DNA of 64,000 nucleotides, taken from a bacterium. GTDB lineage: Bacteria > SZUA-79 > Acidulodesulfobacterales > Acidulodesulfobacteraceae. The notes under the pieces were generated by a model. The model saw only the letters and a list, made by a program, of their open reading frames with translations. It had not been told where the DNA came from and ran no database searches. The DNA lies in contig JAJZVN010000002.1 of assembly GCA_021845685.1 (NCBI GenBank), forward strand, positions 1-64,000, in the 5' to 3' direction. The stretch's first letter is position 1. Every line of letters starts with the position of its first letter. The translations under genes and the position numbers were made by a program. Below, in pieces: positions 26,807-34,686 of the stretch.

Positions 26807-27708
26807 AATTAGGTTATTTTCCAGGCTGTTCATTAAAAGGAATGGCAAGAGCATATGATGAATCTACAAAAATAGTTGCCGAAGGTTTTGGCATTGAATT
26901 GATGGAAGTTGATGATTTTAACTGCTGCGGAGCTCTTGAAGCTAAAGGGTCTAATGAAAAACTTTCATATATGCTTCCTGCAAGAGTTATGGATTCTGCT
27001 AAAGGCAGATTTCATGTCGATGCCGTTGTTACCCCTTGCAACGGATGTTATCATAGCTTACTTAGAGCTAACGCTGCTATGAATGAAGACTCTGCTGCTA
27101 AAAGCGATGTTATAAGTTTTTTGAAAGATGTCGGTTACGGCACTTATGAAGGCGATATAGACGTAAGACATTTTCTTGAATTGTTTTATAACGAGGTTGG
27201 TCCTGAAAAAGTAAAAAATGCCGTAAAAAAATCGCTTAAAGGTTTGAAAGTTGCTTCTTATTACGGTTGTTTATATGAAAGACCTAAAACAATCACAAAA
27301 ACAGGTTATAAAAGCAAAAGAGACGATTCTGAAAATCCATATTTTCAAGATGAGCTTTTAGCGGCTACGGGAGCTGAAGTTGTTAAATTTGAAGCTGCCG
27401 CATCATGTTGCGGAGGAGCTCATGCTCTTCAAGACGAATCATTGGCAGCAACACTATCCGCTGCGGTATTGTCAGCTGCTAAAAAAGCGGGAGCTGATAT
27501 TTTGGCTCTGCCATGTCCATTATGCGGCGCCGCATTAGATATTAAACAGCCTGAAATAGTTAAGGCTCACGGAAATGATGCAAAGATTCCCGTTGTTTAT
27601 TTTACCCAATTAATAGGACTTGCTATGGGAAAATCTGCTAAAGACTTAAAATTAACCGATCCTATTTCTAATCCTATGGAGATACTAAAATCTAAAGGAT
27701 TGGTTTAA
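26803..27708 (+). CDS. sHdrB2: heterodisulfide reductase-like subunit B2
   Basis: A 301-aa HdrB-type protein with two CCG domains. The first has YFPGCSLKG, FNCCGALEA and TPCNGCYHS; the second has YYGCLYERP, ASCCGGAHA and LPCPLCGAALD. All cysteines needed for two non-cubane clusters appear intact. The start is the ATG at 26803, which overlaps the sHdrC2 stop and has GGAGG at 26791-26795; a longer TTG frame from 26764 is not credible. It closes the sHdr block, and a terminator follows 70 bases on. Confidence 0.92.
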   Translation: MKLGYFPGCSLKGMARAYDESTKIVAEGFGIELMEVDDFNCCGALEAKGSNEKLSYMLPARVMDSAKGRFHVDAVVTPCNGCYHSLLRANAAMNEDSAAKSDVISFLKDVGYGTYEGDIDVRHFLELFYNEVGPEKVKNAVKKSLKGLKVASYYGCLYERPKTITKTGYKSKRDDSENPYFQDELLAATGAEVVKFEAAASCCGGAHALQDESLAATLSAAVLSAAKKAGADILALPCPLCGAALDIKQPEIVKAHGNDAKIPVVYFTQLIGLAMGKSAKDLKLTDPISNPMEILKSKGLV

Positions 27709-27777
27709 CTTCTAACTTATAAGATTATAATTTATAATTAATTTTCTTATATAATAAAATATGCTTAATATGTTAAT

Positions 27778-27835
27778 ATGCCTATTTTTTAATTAGTAAT
27801 GTAATTATTATTAATTAGATTATAGGCATTTTTTT
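27778..27835 (+). terminator. Terminator after sHdrB2
   Basis: ATGCCTAT (27778-27785) pairs with ATAGGCAT (about 27822-27829), with further AT pairing between, followed by a run of seven T residues. It separates the sHdr genes from the lipoate genes, although read-through is possible. Confidence 0.55.
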
Positions 27836-27851
27836 AAATTAAATTTAAAAA

Positions 27852-27894
<43 letters not shown>

Positions 27895-27992
27895 TTGTCA
27901 AATAAATAAAAATATAGTATTATAAGTTTTAATAAAACTTATAAGTAATTTCAAATTTAATAAAAAACATATTTCAAGGAGGAAAGAAACTT

Positions 27993-28430
27993 ATGGCTAA
28001 AATGAACGGGTGTGATATTCCCGAAGATCTTTATTACAATATTGAAAAGCACGTCTGGGGCAAAATTGAATCCGACGGCACTGTTTTAATGGGCATGACT
28101 AGCGTTGCCGCAAGTCTTGCAGGCAAACTTCTTTATATTACTCCTAAAAAAGTCGGGCAAAAAGTTATTCAATTAAAATCAGTGGCTACGGTTGAAAGCG
28201 GAAAATATGTCGGGCCGGTTCCTGCACCTTTCGGCGGTGAAATTTTAGAAATAAATGAAGATTTGAAAGCGGACGTTTCTTCCATTAACAGCGATCCTTA
28301 CGGTAAGGGATGGGTATGCAAAATTAAACCTGCCGATATTGAAGCCGATAAAAAAAATTTACTTACAGGGAAAGAAGCTGTAGAAGCATATAAGAAAAAG
28401 ATTGAAGCAGACGGTATTAAATGCGAATAA
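27993..28430 (+). CDS. lbpA: LbpA1: lipoate-binding protein (GcvH-like) of the sHdr system
   Basis: A 145-aa lipoyl-carrier protein related to glycine cleavage H protein. The lipoylation lysine is in ATVESGKYVGPVPAPFGG, near residue 70, followed by the hairpin EILEIN. The C-terminal half DPYGKGWVCKIKP matches GcvH/LbpA. No glycine cleavage genes (gcvT, gcvP) are present. The location directly after sHdr and before lipS1 fits the LbpA carriers known to be required for sHdr-dependent sulfur oxidation. A strong AAGGAGG precedes the start. A second copy follows 32 bases downstream. Confidence 0.92.
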   Translation: MAKMNGCDIPEDLYYNIEKHVWGKIESDGTVLMGMTSVAASLAGKLLYITPKKVGQKVIQLKSVATVESGKYVGPVPAPFGGEILEINEDLKADVSSINSDPYGKGWVCKIKPADIEADKKNLLTGKEAVEAYKKKIEADGIKCE

Positions 28431-28462
28431 GTTAAAATTTTTTAACGGGAGGATATTTAATA

Positions 28463-28909
28463 ATGGCAATTTTAAATGAATGCAATATTCCCGAAGATCT
28501 TTACTATGATATTGAAAATCAGGTTTGGGGAAAAAAAAACGACGATGGAACATTTACTTTCGGAATGACCGATCCTGCTCAATCACTTGCCGGAAAAATA
28601 TTATATGCCGATGTTAAAGCTGTCGGTAAAATTATAAAAAAAGGGAAAAGTGCCGCTACTATTGAAAGCGGAAAATATGTCGGTCCGTTTCCTATGCCGT
28701 TTGCAGGAGAAATAGTTGAAGTCAATACTGAATTAGAACAAGATTCGCATATTATTAATTTAGATCCGTACGGAAAGGGTTGGTTAGTTAAATTAAAACC
28801 TCTTCCGGAAGCAGTATCTGATATTAACTTATTACCGACCGGAGAAACTGCCGTTAATGCTTATAGAAAAAAATTAGAAGAAGAAGATATCGTTTGTAAA
28901 AAGAGATAA
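28463..28909 (+). CDS. lbpA: LbpA2: second lipoate-binding protein
   Basis: A 148-aa paralog of the preceding protein, sharing the opening NIPEDLYYDIENQVWGK and the lipoyl site ATIESGKYVGPFPMPFAG. It ends DPYGKGWLVKLKP plus a tail. The two copies clearly arose by duplication but differ at many surface positions, so they may serve different partners. GGGAGG precedes the ATG. It is followed by lipS1 after 75 bases, making lbpA1-lbpA2-lipS1 a likely transcription unit. Confidence 0.92.
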   Translation: MAILNECNIPEDLYYDIENQVWGKKNDDGTFTFGMTDPAQSLAGKILYADVKAVGKIIKKGKSAATIESGKYVGPFPMPFAGEIVEVNTELEQDSHIINLDPYGKGWLVKLKPLPEAVSDINLLPTGETAVNAYRKKLEEEDIVCKKR

Positions 28910-28984
28910 TAAATAAAATAAGTAGAGGTAAAATCAGACAAGATAATAAATAATATAATAATATAAAGAGAAAAAAATGCTAAT

Positions 28985-29986
28985 ATGAGTTATTATGAAT
29001 TTAACAAAGATATAACTTCTAAATATATAAATGGTTTTAATATAAGGAAAAATAATTTCGATAATGCGATTCATTTTTACGCACCAAGCATTAAAGCTTA
29101 TGAGACTGAAGATTTTAAAAATGAAAAATCAGATTCTTTCCCTCCTTTATCTATAACCGGTAATTCGTGTTCTTTAAAATGCGATCACTGCAATGCCGAA
29201 ATATTAAAGTCTATGGATTCGGTTATTATACCCGATGATTTATATCATAGGGCAAGCCAAATATTTAAATCGAAAGGGAAAGGTTTCTTACTAAGCGGAG
29301 GATCTAATGCTAAAGGTATTGTTGAAATTTTACCGTATATTGACACGATAAAAAAAATCAAGGCTGATTTTAAACTTAAAGTTATAGTGCATTGCGGTAT
29401 AATTACCGAAGAAATAGCCGATGGTCTGCTTGATGCGGGCGTTGATTCGGCTATGCTAGATATAATCGGCGACGAAGATACTATTCGCACCGTTTATCAT
29501 TTAAAAGCCTCAGTTGATGATTATGATAATTCATTAAAATATTTATCGGAAAGAAACATCCCCTGTTCTCCTCATGTGGTAATAGGATTAAAACACGGTG
29601 AAATTGCAGGTGAATTTAATGCAGTTGATATTATATCAAAACATAACATTTCATCGTTAGTGCTTGTAGGATTTATGCCTATGGGAAATACAAAAATGGA
29701 AAATATTGCTCCTCCTGAACCTGAAGAAATCGGAGATGTTTTTATATACGCTCGAGAAAAATTTACCCGGACGCCCGTCCTGCTGGGGTGTGAAAGACCT
29801 TACGGAATGAATAAATTTAAAATTGAAGAACTTGCTGTTAAAGCCGGATTAAACGGAATTGCCTATCCTTCGGAAGGCATTATTCCTTTTAGTAAAGAGC
29901 TTAAGTTAAAGCCGTTATATTCAGATGTATGCTGTTCTTTGATTTTTGCCGAAGAAGCATTATCTGCTATCCATATCGGCGGTTAA
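28985..29986 (+). CDS. lipS1: LipS1: radical SAM lipoate synthase subunit 1
   Basis: A 333-aa radical SAM protein. The cluster motif CSLKCDHC (CX3CX2C) is near residue 60, in the context SITGNSC; GFLLSGGSN follows as the SAM-binding GGE-like segment. Extra cysteines occur in GCERPYG and DVCCS near the C-terminus. LipS1 and LipS2 together insert two sulfur atoms into the octanoyl chain, replacing LipA. Assignment rests on both the sequence pattern and its place between lbpA and the lipoate ligase, the order known from sHdr clusters. Confidence 0.85.
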   Translation: MSYYEFNKDITSKYINGFNIRKNNFDNAIHFYAPSIKAYETEDFKNEKSDSFPPLSITGNSCSLKCDHCNAEILKSMDSVIIPDDLYHRASQIFKSKGKGFLLSGGSNAKGIVEILPYIDTIKKIKADFKLKVIVHCGIITEEIADGLLDAGVDSAMLDIIGDEDTIRTVYHLKASVDDYDNSLKYLSERNIPCSPHVVIGLKHGEIAGEFNAVDIISKHNISSLVLVGFMPMGNTKMENIAPPEPEEIGDVFIYAREKFTRTPVLLGCERPYGMNKFKIEELAVKAGLNGIAYPSEGIIPFSKELKLKPLYSDVCCSLIFAEEALSAIHIGG

Positions 29987-30031
29987 AATTTTATTATTAT
30001 TTTTTCAATAATATAGAAATAATATAATACT

Positions 30032-30149
30032 TTAATCCTCCTACGAAGAATTATTATATAATTTAATTATATATATTGTTTTCGGGGGTCAAAAAAAAAG
30101 GGGGGGGGGGGTATCTCCCTGCATTAACGCCTCACGTATTAATGAATTA
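30032..30149. repeat. Inverted-repeat pair, copy B (with long G run)
   Basis: Reverse complement of the segment at 15840-15947: TTAATCCTCCTACGAAGAAT on the left, then TTTTCGGGGGTC, nine A, about eleven G, and GCATTAACGCCTCACGTATTA on the right. The ends are well conserved and differences concentrate in the homopolymer runs. It lies in the 211-base gap between lipS1 and the ligase gene. Confidence 0.85.
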
Positions 30150-30197
30150 ATAAAATTAATAATAAAATTAATAATAAAATGTTTAGAGTTTAATAAA

Positions 30198-31742
30198 ATG
30201 TTTAGAGTTATAGATACGGGCATTAAAGATTTTTCTTATAATATTGCTATGGATAAAGCTATGCTTGATCTAAGAAAAGATAATATAATTCCCGACTCCC
30301 TGCGTTTTTTGACATTTAACCCTTGCACTTTAGCAGGCTTTCATCAATCGGTGTCTAATGAAATCAGAATTGATTACTGTAAAGATAAAAATATTGATAT
30401 AGGCCGCCGCATAACAGGCGGCGGTGCCATATATTTTGATGAAATGCAATTAGGATGGGAGTTAGTTTTTTCCTCAAAAACTCTTAAAGCCGCAAATTTT
30501 CAAAATTTAACTGAAAATATATGTAATGCATTTGTATCAGGCATTAATAGATTAGGCATTAATGCAAAATTTAGACCTAGAAATGATATTGAGGTTGAAG
30601 GAAAAAAAATATCCGGTACAGGCGGAACATATGATTCGTCTATATTTTTTTTTCAAGGCACTTTGCTTTTAGATTTTAATCCTGAATTTATGGTAAAATC
30701 ATTAAAAATTCCGGTAGAAAAGTTAACTTCCAAAAATTTTGATTCTATATCGGCAAGAATTACTTCTATAAAAAAAATACTCGGGTATATTCCTGATATT
30801 GAAATTATAAAGTCTGCAATTATAGAAGGATTTTCTGAATATTTCAATATCCCGTTTAATTTCGGAATGCTGACGGAAGAAGAAAATAATTATATCAGAC
30901 AAAATAAAAAATATTATAAATCTGATGAATGGGTATATTCATTAGATAATGAGCTGTTAGAAACTAAGACGATTCACGATACATACAGATGCGGCGGAGG
31001 CATATTTAAAACTTTTGCAAAAATAGATTATAAAAGAAATATATTAAAGTATATTTATTTTACCGGCGATTATTTTGTCGTTCCGGAAAGAGCGATTGCC
31101 GACCTTGAAAGTTTTTTAAAAGATTGCGGTATTGATGAGTTAGTTTTTAAAATTGACGAGTTTTTTGAAAAAAATAAACCTGAATTTCAAAATGTTTCAA
31201 AAGAAGATTTTTTTAATATAATAAATAATATATCGGATAAAATAACTTTTCTTAAAAATGTAGGAATTAAAGAAGATGAACTTTCCCGTTTTATGCTTGT
31301 CAATGGAATGCAATTAAGCGATATAAAATCTGTAAAAGCTATTCTGCTGCCTTATTGCGCTAAAAAAAAGGATTGCGAATTTAGAAATGCCGATTACTGT
31401 TCAATATGCGGAGATTGCGAAACGGGTATTGCTTATAAATTTGCAAAAGATTTTAAATTATTGCCTATTACTATAATTAATTATGAAAATCTCGTAGAAA
31501 CATTAAATAAATTAAAAGATGCAAATATAAGTTCATATATCGGTTTTTGCTGTAAAGAATTTTATATAAAACGCAATAAAGCATTCAAAGATTCAGGCAT
31601 TAAAGCTTTGCTTATAGATATTTCTTCTCCGTTATGCTACAATTATAAAAAAGAAGAAGATGCATATAAAGGTGTATTTGACGGCGAAACTTTGCTAAAT
31701 GCAAATATCTTAAACGATTTATCTAAAATTATAAATAAATAG
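30198..31742 (+). CDS. Lipoate-protein ligase fused to a DUF116-like cysteine-rich domain
   Basis: A 514-aa two-part protein. Residues ~1-240 are a lipoate/octanoate-protein ligase catalytic domain with GRRITGGGAIYFDEMQLGWE and the lysine-containing KKISGTGGTY. Residues ~245-345 resemble the LplA accessory domain (TYRCGGGIFKTFAKIDY). The C-terminal ~145 residues carry LPYCAKKKDC, YCSICGDCETG and YIGFCCKEFY, the pattern of DUF116 proteins, which are Cys-rich and metal or cluster binding. The ligase part would charge LbpA for LipS1/LipS2. The start at 30198 has only a weak ribosome site; MFRVIDTG is a natural N-terminus. Flanking lipS1 and lipS2 support the role. Confidence 0.85.
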   Translation: MFRVIDTGIKDFSYNIAMDKAMLDLRKDNIIPDSLRFLTFNPCTLAGFHQSVSNEIRIDYCKDKNIDIGRRITGGGAIYFDEMQLGWELVFSSKTLKAANFQNLTENICNAFVSGINRLGINAKFRPRNDIEVEGKKISGTGGTYDSSIFFFQGTLLLDFNPEFMVKSLKIPVEKLTSKNFDSISARITSIKKILGYIPDIEIIKSAIIEGFSEYFNIPFNFGMLTEEENNYIRQNKKYYKSDEWVYSLDNELLETKTIHDTYRCGGGIFKTFAKIDYKRNILKYIYFTGDYFVVPERAIADLESFLKDCGIDELVFKIDEFFEKNKPEFQNVSKEDFFNIINNISDKITFLKNVGIKEDELSRFMLVNGMQLSDIKSVKAILLPYCAKKKDCEFRNADYCSICGDCETGIAYKFAKDFKLLPITIINYENLVETLNKLKDANISSYIGFCCKEFYIKRNKAFKDSGIKALLIDISSPLCYNYKKEEDAYKGVFDGETLLNANILNDLSKIINK

Positions 31743-31843
31743 ATAGTAAATCAAGATGCCGATAAGGATTGTCAATTTATAAAAATGATAAATAATATAC
31801 AGTATACAGATAATAAATAATGAATATAATGGAGAATATTTAT

Positions 31844-32977
31844 ATGAATTATCAAGAAACGGCTATTCAAGAAACTTCTTTTGGAGAAACTGCTGAAAAT
31901 ACTGCCTTTAAAGAAACTTTTATAGATGAAAATTTAAATAATCATGCAGCCGAAAATTCGCCTGAATATCTCAAGGTCAGTCTTGCAGCAGCGATGACGC
32001 TTGGAATGGTACCCGGATTATTTCATAGAAATGCTTGCCTTCATTGCGTTAATGTTCTTTTGACTTATGATGACGGATGCAGAGCAAATTGCGCCTATTG
32101 CGGTTTACAAAAATCCCGCGAAGGAAATTACAGCGATAAAAGTTTTATAAGGGTAGACTGGCCGGCATTTAAAACTAAAGATATCATTAAACGCACGCTT
32201 GACAAAAAAGACGTTATTCATAGAATATGTATATCTATGATTACTCATGAAAAGGCTAAAGAAGACACTTTTGCGATATTACGGAATTTTAGTAAAAATC
32301 TTCATTGCCCAACTTCTATATTGTTAACCCCTACTGTTCTAAAACATTCCGATATAGATAAATTTAAAGAATACGGCGCAGATATGGTTACGGTAGCACT
32401 TGACTGCGCAACCCCCGAATTATTTGATGAATACAGAGGGACAGGCGTTAAAGGTCCGCATAAATGGGATAAATATAATGATACTTTAGACTATTCCGTT
32501 TCTGTTTTCGGAAAAAATAAAGTGGGATGTCATCTTGTAGTCGGTCTTGGAGAAACAGAAAAAGAAATGATTTTTAGAATTCAGAATATTAGAAATAAAG
32601 GAGCGCGTTCCCATTTATTTTCATTTTATCAAGAAAAAGGGTCAAAATTAGACGCTCATCCTCAGTGTCCGGCGGGTCAATTCAGAAGGGTTCAGGTAGC
32701 TCGGCATATTATTGATTACGATATGGGTCATGCGGAAGATATGGAATTTGACAATAGCGGCAAAGTAATTGATTTTGGAATTCCTTTTAAAAATGTAGCT
32801 GAAATAGTTGAAACGGGGACTGCATTTAGAACTACCGGGTGTCCCGGCAAATCGGAAATTTCTGCCTGCAACAGACCTTTTGGCGATTCTTCACCGAGAA
32901 ACATAAGAAGTTTTCCGTTTGAATTAAATGCTTCCGATATCGCGAGAGTCAGGAAAGAACTTTTAGAATATGAATAA
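31844..32977 (+). CDS. lipS2: LipS2: radical SAM lipoate synthase subunit 2
   Basis: A 377-aa radical SAM protein. The cluster motif CRANCAYC (CX3CX2C) lies near residue 84, preceded by CVNVLLTYDDG, and the SAM barrel includes HRICISMITH and VTVALDCATP. C-terminal cysteines in HPQCPAGQFR and GCPGKSEISACNRPFGD may hold an auxiliary cluster, the expected sulfur donor in a lipoate-forming enzyme. I place the start at 31844 because GGAG (31831-31834) sits 9 bases ahead; an upstream ATG at 31820 in the same frame is possible. It follows the ligase gene by about 100 bases. Confidence 0.85.
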   Translation: MNYQETAIQETSFGETAENTAFKETFIDENLNNHAAENSPEYLKVSLAAAMTLGMVPGLFHRNACLHCVNVLLTYDDGCRANCAYCGLQKSREGNYSDKSFIRVDWPAFKTKDIIKRTLDKKDVIHRICISMITHEKAKEDTFAILRNFSKNLHCPTSILLTPTVLKHSDIDKFKEYGADMVTVALDCATPELFDEYRGTGVKGPHKWDKYNDTLDYSVSVFGKNKVGCHLVVGLGETEKEMIFRIQNIRNKGARSHLFSFYQEKGSKLDAHPQCPAGQFRRVQVARHIIDYDMGHAEDMEFDNSGKVIDFGIPFKNVAEIVETGTAFRTTGCPGKSEISACNRPFGDSSPRNIRSFPFELNASDIARVRKELLEYE

Positions 32978-33046
32978 ATAAAATTAAAATACAAATATGC
33001 AGTAAAAATTATTTTAGCTATTCCTTGAAGGACTTAACTTAATCAT

Positions 33047-33172
33047 ACGGCCGGAATGGTCGGAATTAACGCCTGCGGAGTATGCTCCGGCGGGTATCCA
33101 GAGTACCGGATATATCCGTCGTCATACGTCGAAACAGGAAGAAGCCTATTGATTTATTGATAGGTAGTTCAC
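33047..33172 (+). pseudogene. TnpB C-terminal relic with IS200/IS605 right end (omegaRNA-like scaffold)
   Basis: Reading from 33047 gives TAGMVGINACGVCSGGYPEY then YVETGRSLLI, ending in a stop near 33153. This matches the C-terminus of IS605-family TnpB proteins (T/RAG-x-x-x-x-NACG ... ExG). The DNA can fold as CGGAG-TATG-CTCCG. It ends in a CCTAT...ATAGG hairpin and GTAGTTCAC, as in transposon right ends where the guide-RNA scaffold lies. No upstream tnpB or tnpA is present. It is conspicuously GC-rich against its surroundings. Confidence 0.7.
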
Positions 33173-33239
33173 ATATAATATGAGTAATATGAGTAAATAG
33201 AAAAGATTATAAAAAAATAAATTTGCAACGGAGAATAAT

Positions 33240-33707
33240 ATGGCGGAAGGAGATAGAGTAGCAGTAAAAATTAAACATTTGAATAATCTTCAAAATCAGA
33301 TAATAACAGATAAACATACGATAATTACAGATGAGCCGACGTGTTCCGGAGGGGACAACCTTGCTATAAATCCTGTGGAGCTTGCTATGGGAGCGGAAGG
33401 AGCATGTACAATTTCGGTTATTATGATGTTTGCAAAAAGAATGAAATATGACTTAAGAAATGTGGAAATAGATGCAGTTCATGAAAGAGTGAGAGTTGAA
33501 GACCTTAAAAATGCGGGCGCAAATATTGATGCCGAACGCGGATATGTTCATAAAATTATAAAAAAAATTAAATTTATAGGCAATCTTGATGAGGATCAAA
33601 TTGAAGAATTACAGCGGGTTTCAAAAAGATGCCCTGTTCATACTATGATAGAAAATAGGTCTTATTACGATACATCGTTTGAATATGAAGAAATAAACAA
33701 ACAATAA
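33240..33707 (+). CDS. OsmC-family protein
   Basis: A 155-aa OsmC/YhfA-like protein. These reduce organic peroxides or act on persulfide-like thiols through two cysteines. The family pattern is clear: INPVELAMGAEGACTISVIMM holds the first conserved Cys (residue 59), with RMKYDLRNVEIDA following, and RVSKRCPVHTMIE holds the second (near residue 132). A GGAG precedes the ATG. It is encoded just downstream of the lipoylation genes and 33 bases before a methyltransferase. A role in handling sulfur or peroxide stress alongside sHdr is plausible but unproven. Confidence 0.88.
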   Translation: MAEGDRVAVKIKHLNNLQNQIITDKHTIITDEPTCSGGDNLAINPVELAMGAEGACTISVIMMFAKRMKYDLRNVEIDAVHERVRVEDLKNAGANIDAERGYVHKIIKKIKFIGNLDEDQIEELQRVSKRCPVHTMIENRSYYDTSFEYEEINKQ

Positions 33708-33740
33708 ACTAACTTACTAATGGAGAATATAATACTATAA

Positions 33741-34370
33741 ATGCATAAATTTAATCCTGCAAATCATAAAAGATTAACTTCTGAAGAAAGATATCAATTA
33801 ATGCCTCCCCATCTTGCAATAGATGAAATTAAAAAAATTGTCGATATTTTACATAATAACGGCGAAAAAAAAGTAAATATTGCAGATATCGGATGCGGGA
33901 GCGGATTTTTTACCATTCCTTTATTAAAAACAATTACCGATATTAAAGGTATTAATACAAAAATATATGCCTTAGATATTAGCGAAGAAATGCTTTCTTG
34001 TATAAAAGAAAATATTGACGGCACAGATTTTAACGAAACTCAAAAAGATTGTGTAATTTTAACAAAGTGCGGAGAATCAAGAATTGCATTAAATGACAAC
34101 TTAATTGATGTAGTTTTAATATCTAATGTTTTTCATGAGATAGAACAAAGATTAAATTATCTTCACGAAATTAAAAGAGTGCTGAAATCCGGCGGCTATT
34201 TATTTCTTATTGATTGGGATAAAGAAGATAAAGTATTGAAAATGGGACCGCCTGCAGAAGAAAGACTCTCTGTCAATGAAACTATAGAATTGTTGAATGC
34301 CGCAGGTTTTACTGATATAAATATCATTCCTCTTTACAGTTCTGTATTTACTATTAGATGCAAAAAATGA
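33741..34370 (+). CDS. Class I SAM-dependent methyltransferase
   Basis: A 209-aa methyltransferase. Motif I, VNIADIGCGSGFFTIPLL, is near residues 43-60, motif II has IYALDISEEML, and motif IV is VVLISNVFHEIEQ, followed by EIKRVLKSGGYLFLIDWDKE (post I). The acceptor is unknown: these features belong to the UbiE/Methyltransf_11 group. It is transcribed with the OsmC gene. TGGAGAAT precedes the start. Confidence 0.85.
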   Translation: MHKFNPANHKRLTSEERYQLMPPHLAIDEIKKIVDILHNNGEKKVNIADIGCGSGFFTIPLLKTITDIKGINTKIYALDISEEMLSCIKENIDGTDFNETQKDCVILTKCGESRIALNDNLIDVVLISNVFHEIEQRLNYLHEIKRVLKSGGYLFLIDWDKEDKVLKMGPPAEERLSVNETIELLNAAGFTDINIIPLYSSVFTIRCKK

Positions 34371-34426
34371 AAAATATATAAATATATGATACGCAAATAG
34401 CTCTAAATTATAAATAATATTTACTC

Positions 34427-34586
34427 TAAAATTGCCGATAGAGATTATTAAATATACTGCAATGCATTAATAACGCTGGATTCTTGCTTTGCAGGAATGG
34501 CATTCAACGGATGAACTTTTAAAATCTCTCAAAGTCATTTCCGCGTTGGCGATAATACAAAACTATAAATATCTATCAGTAATTTA
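34427..34586. mobile_element. MITE-like palindromic element, type B
   Basis: The left end TAAAATTGCCGATAGAGATT and right end AAATATCTATCAGTAATTTA are imperfectly complementary and match the type B ends at 55647-55809. The core GCTTTGCAGGAATGGCA and AAAGTCATTTCCGCG is conserved. It fills half of the 316-base gap before tilS, which otherwise holds nothing recognisable. Confidence 0.65.
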
Positions 34587-34686
34587 TAGCATTCAAAGAT
34601 AAATAAATATTAATATTTTTATGCCATAATATCAATAAGTTATATTAATATTATTAAAGTTTTATTTAATATATTGTTTCTAATAA

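Noticed and set aside
27993-28909. Glycine cleavage H proteins
   Set aside because: The lipoyl motif fits GcvH too, but two tandem copies flanked by sHdr and lipS genes with no gcvT/gcvP point to LbpA.
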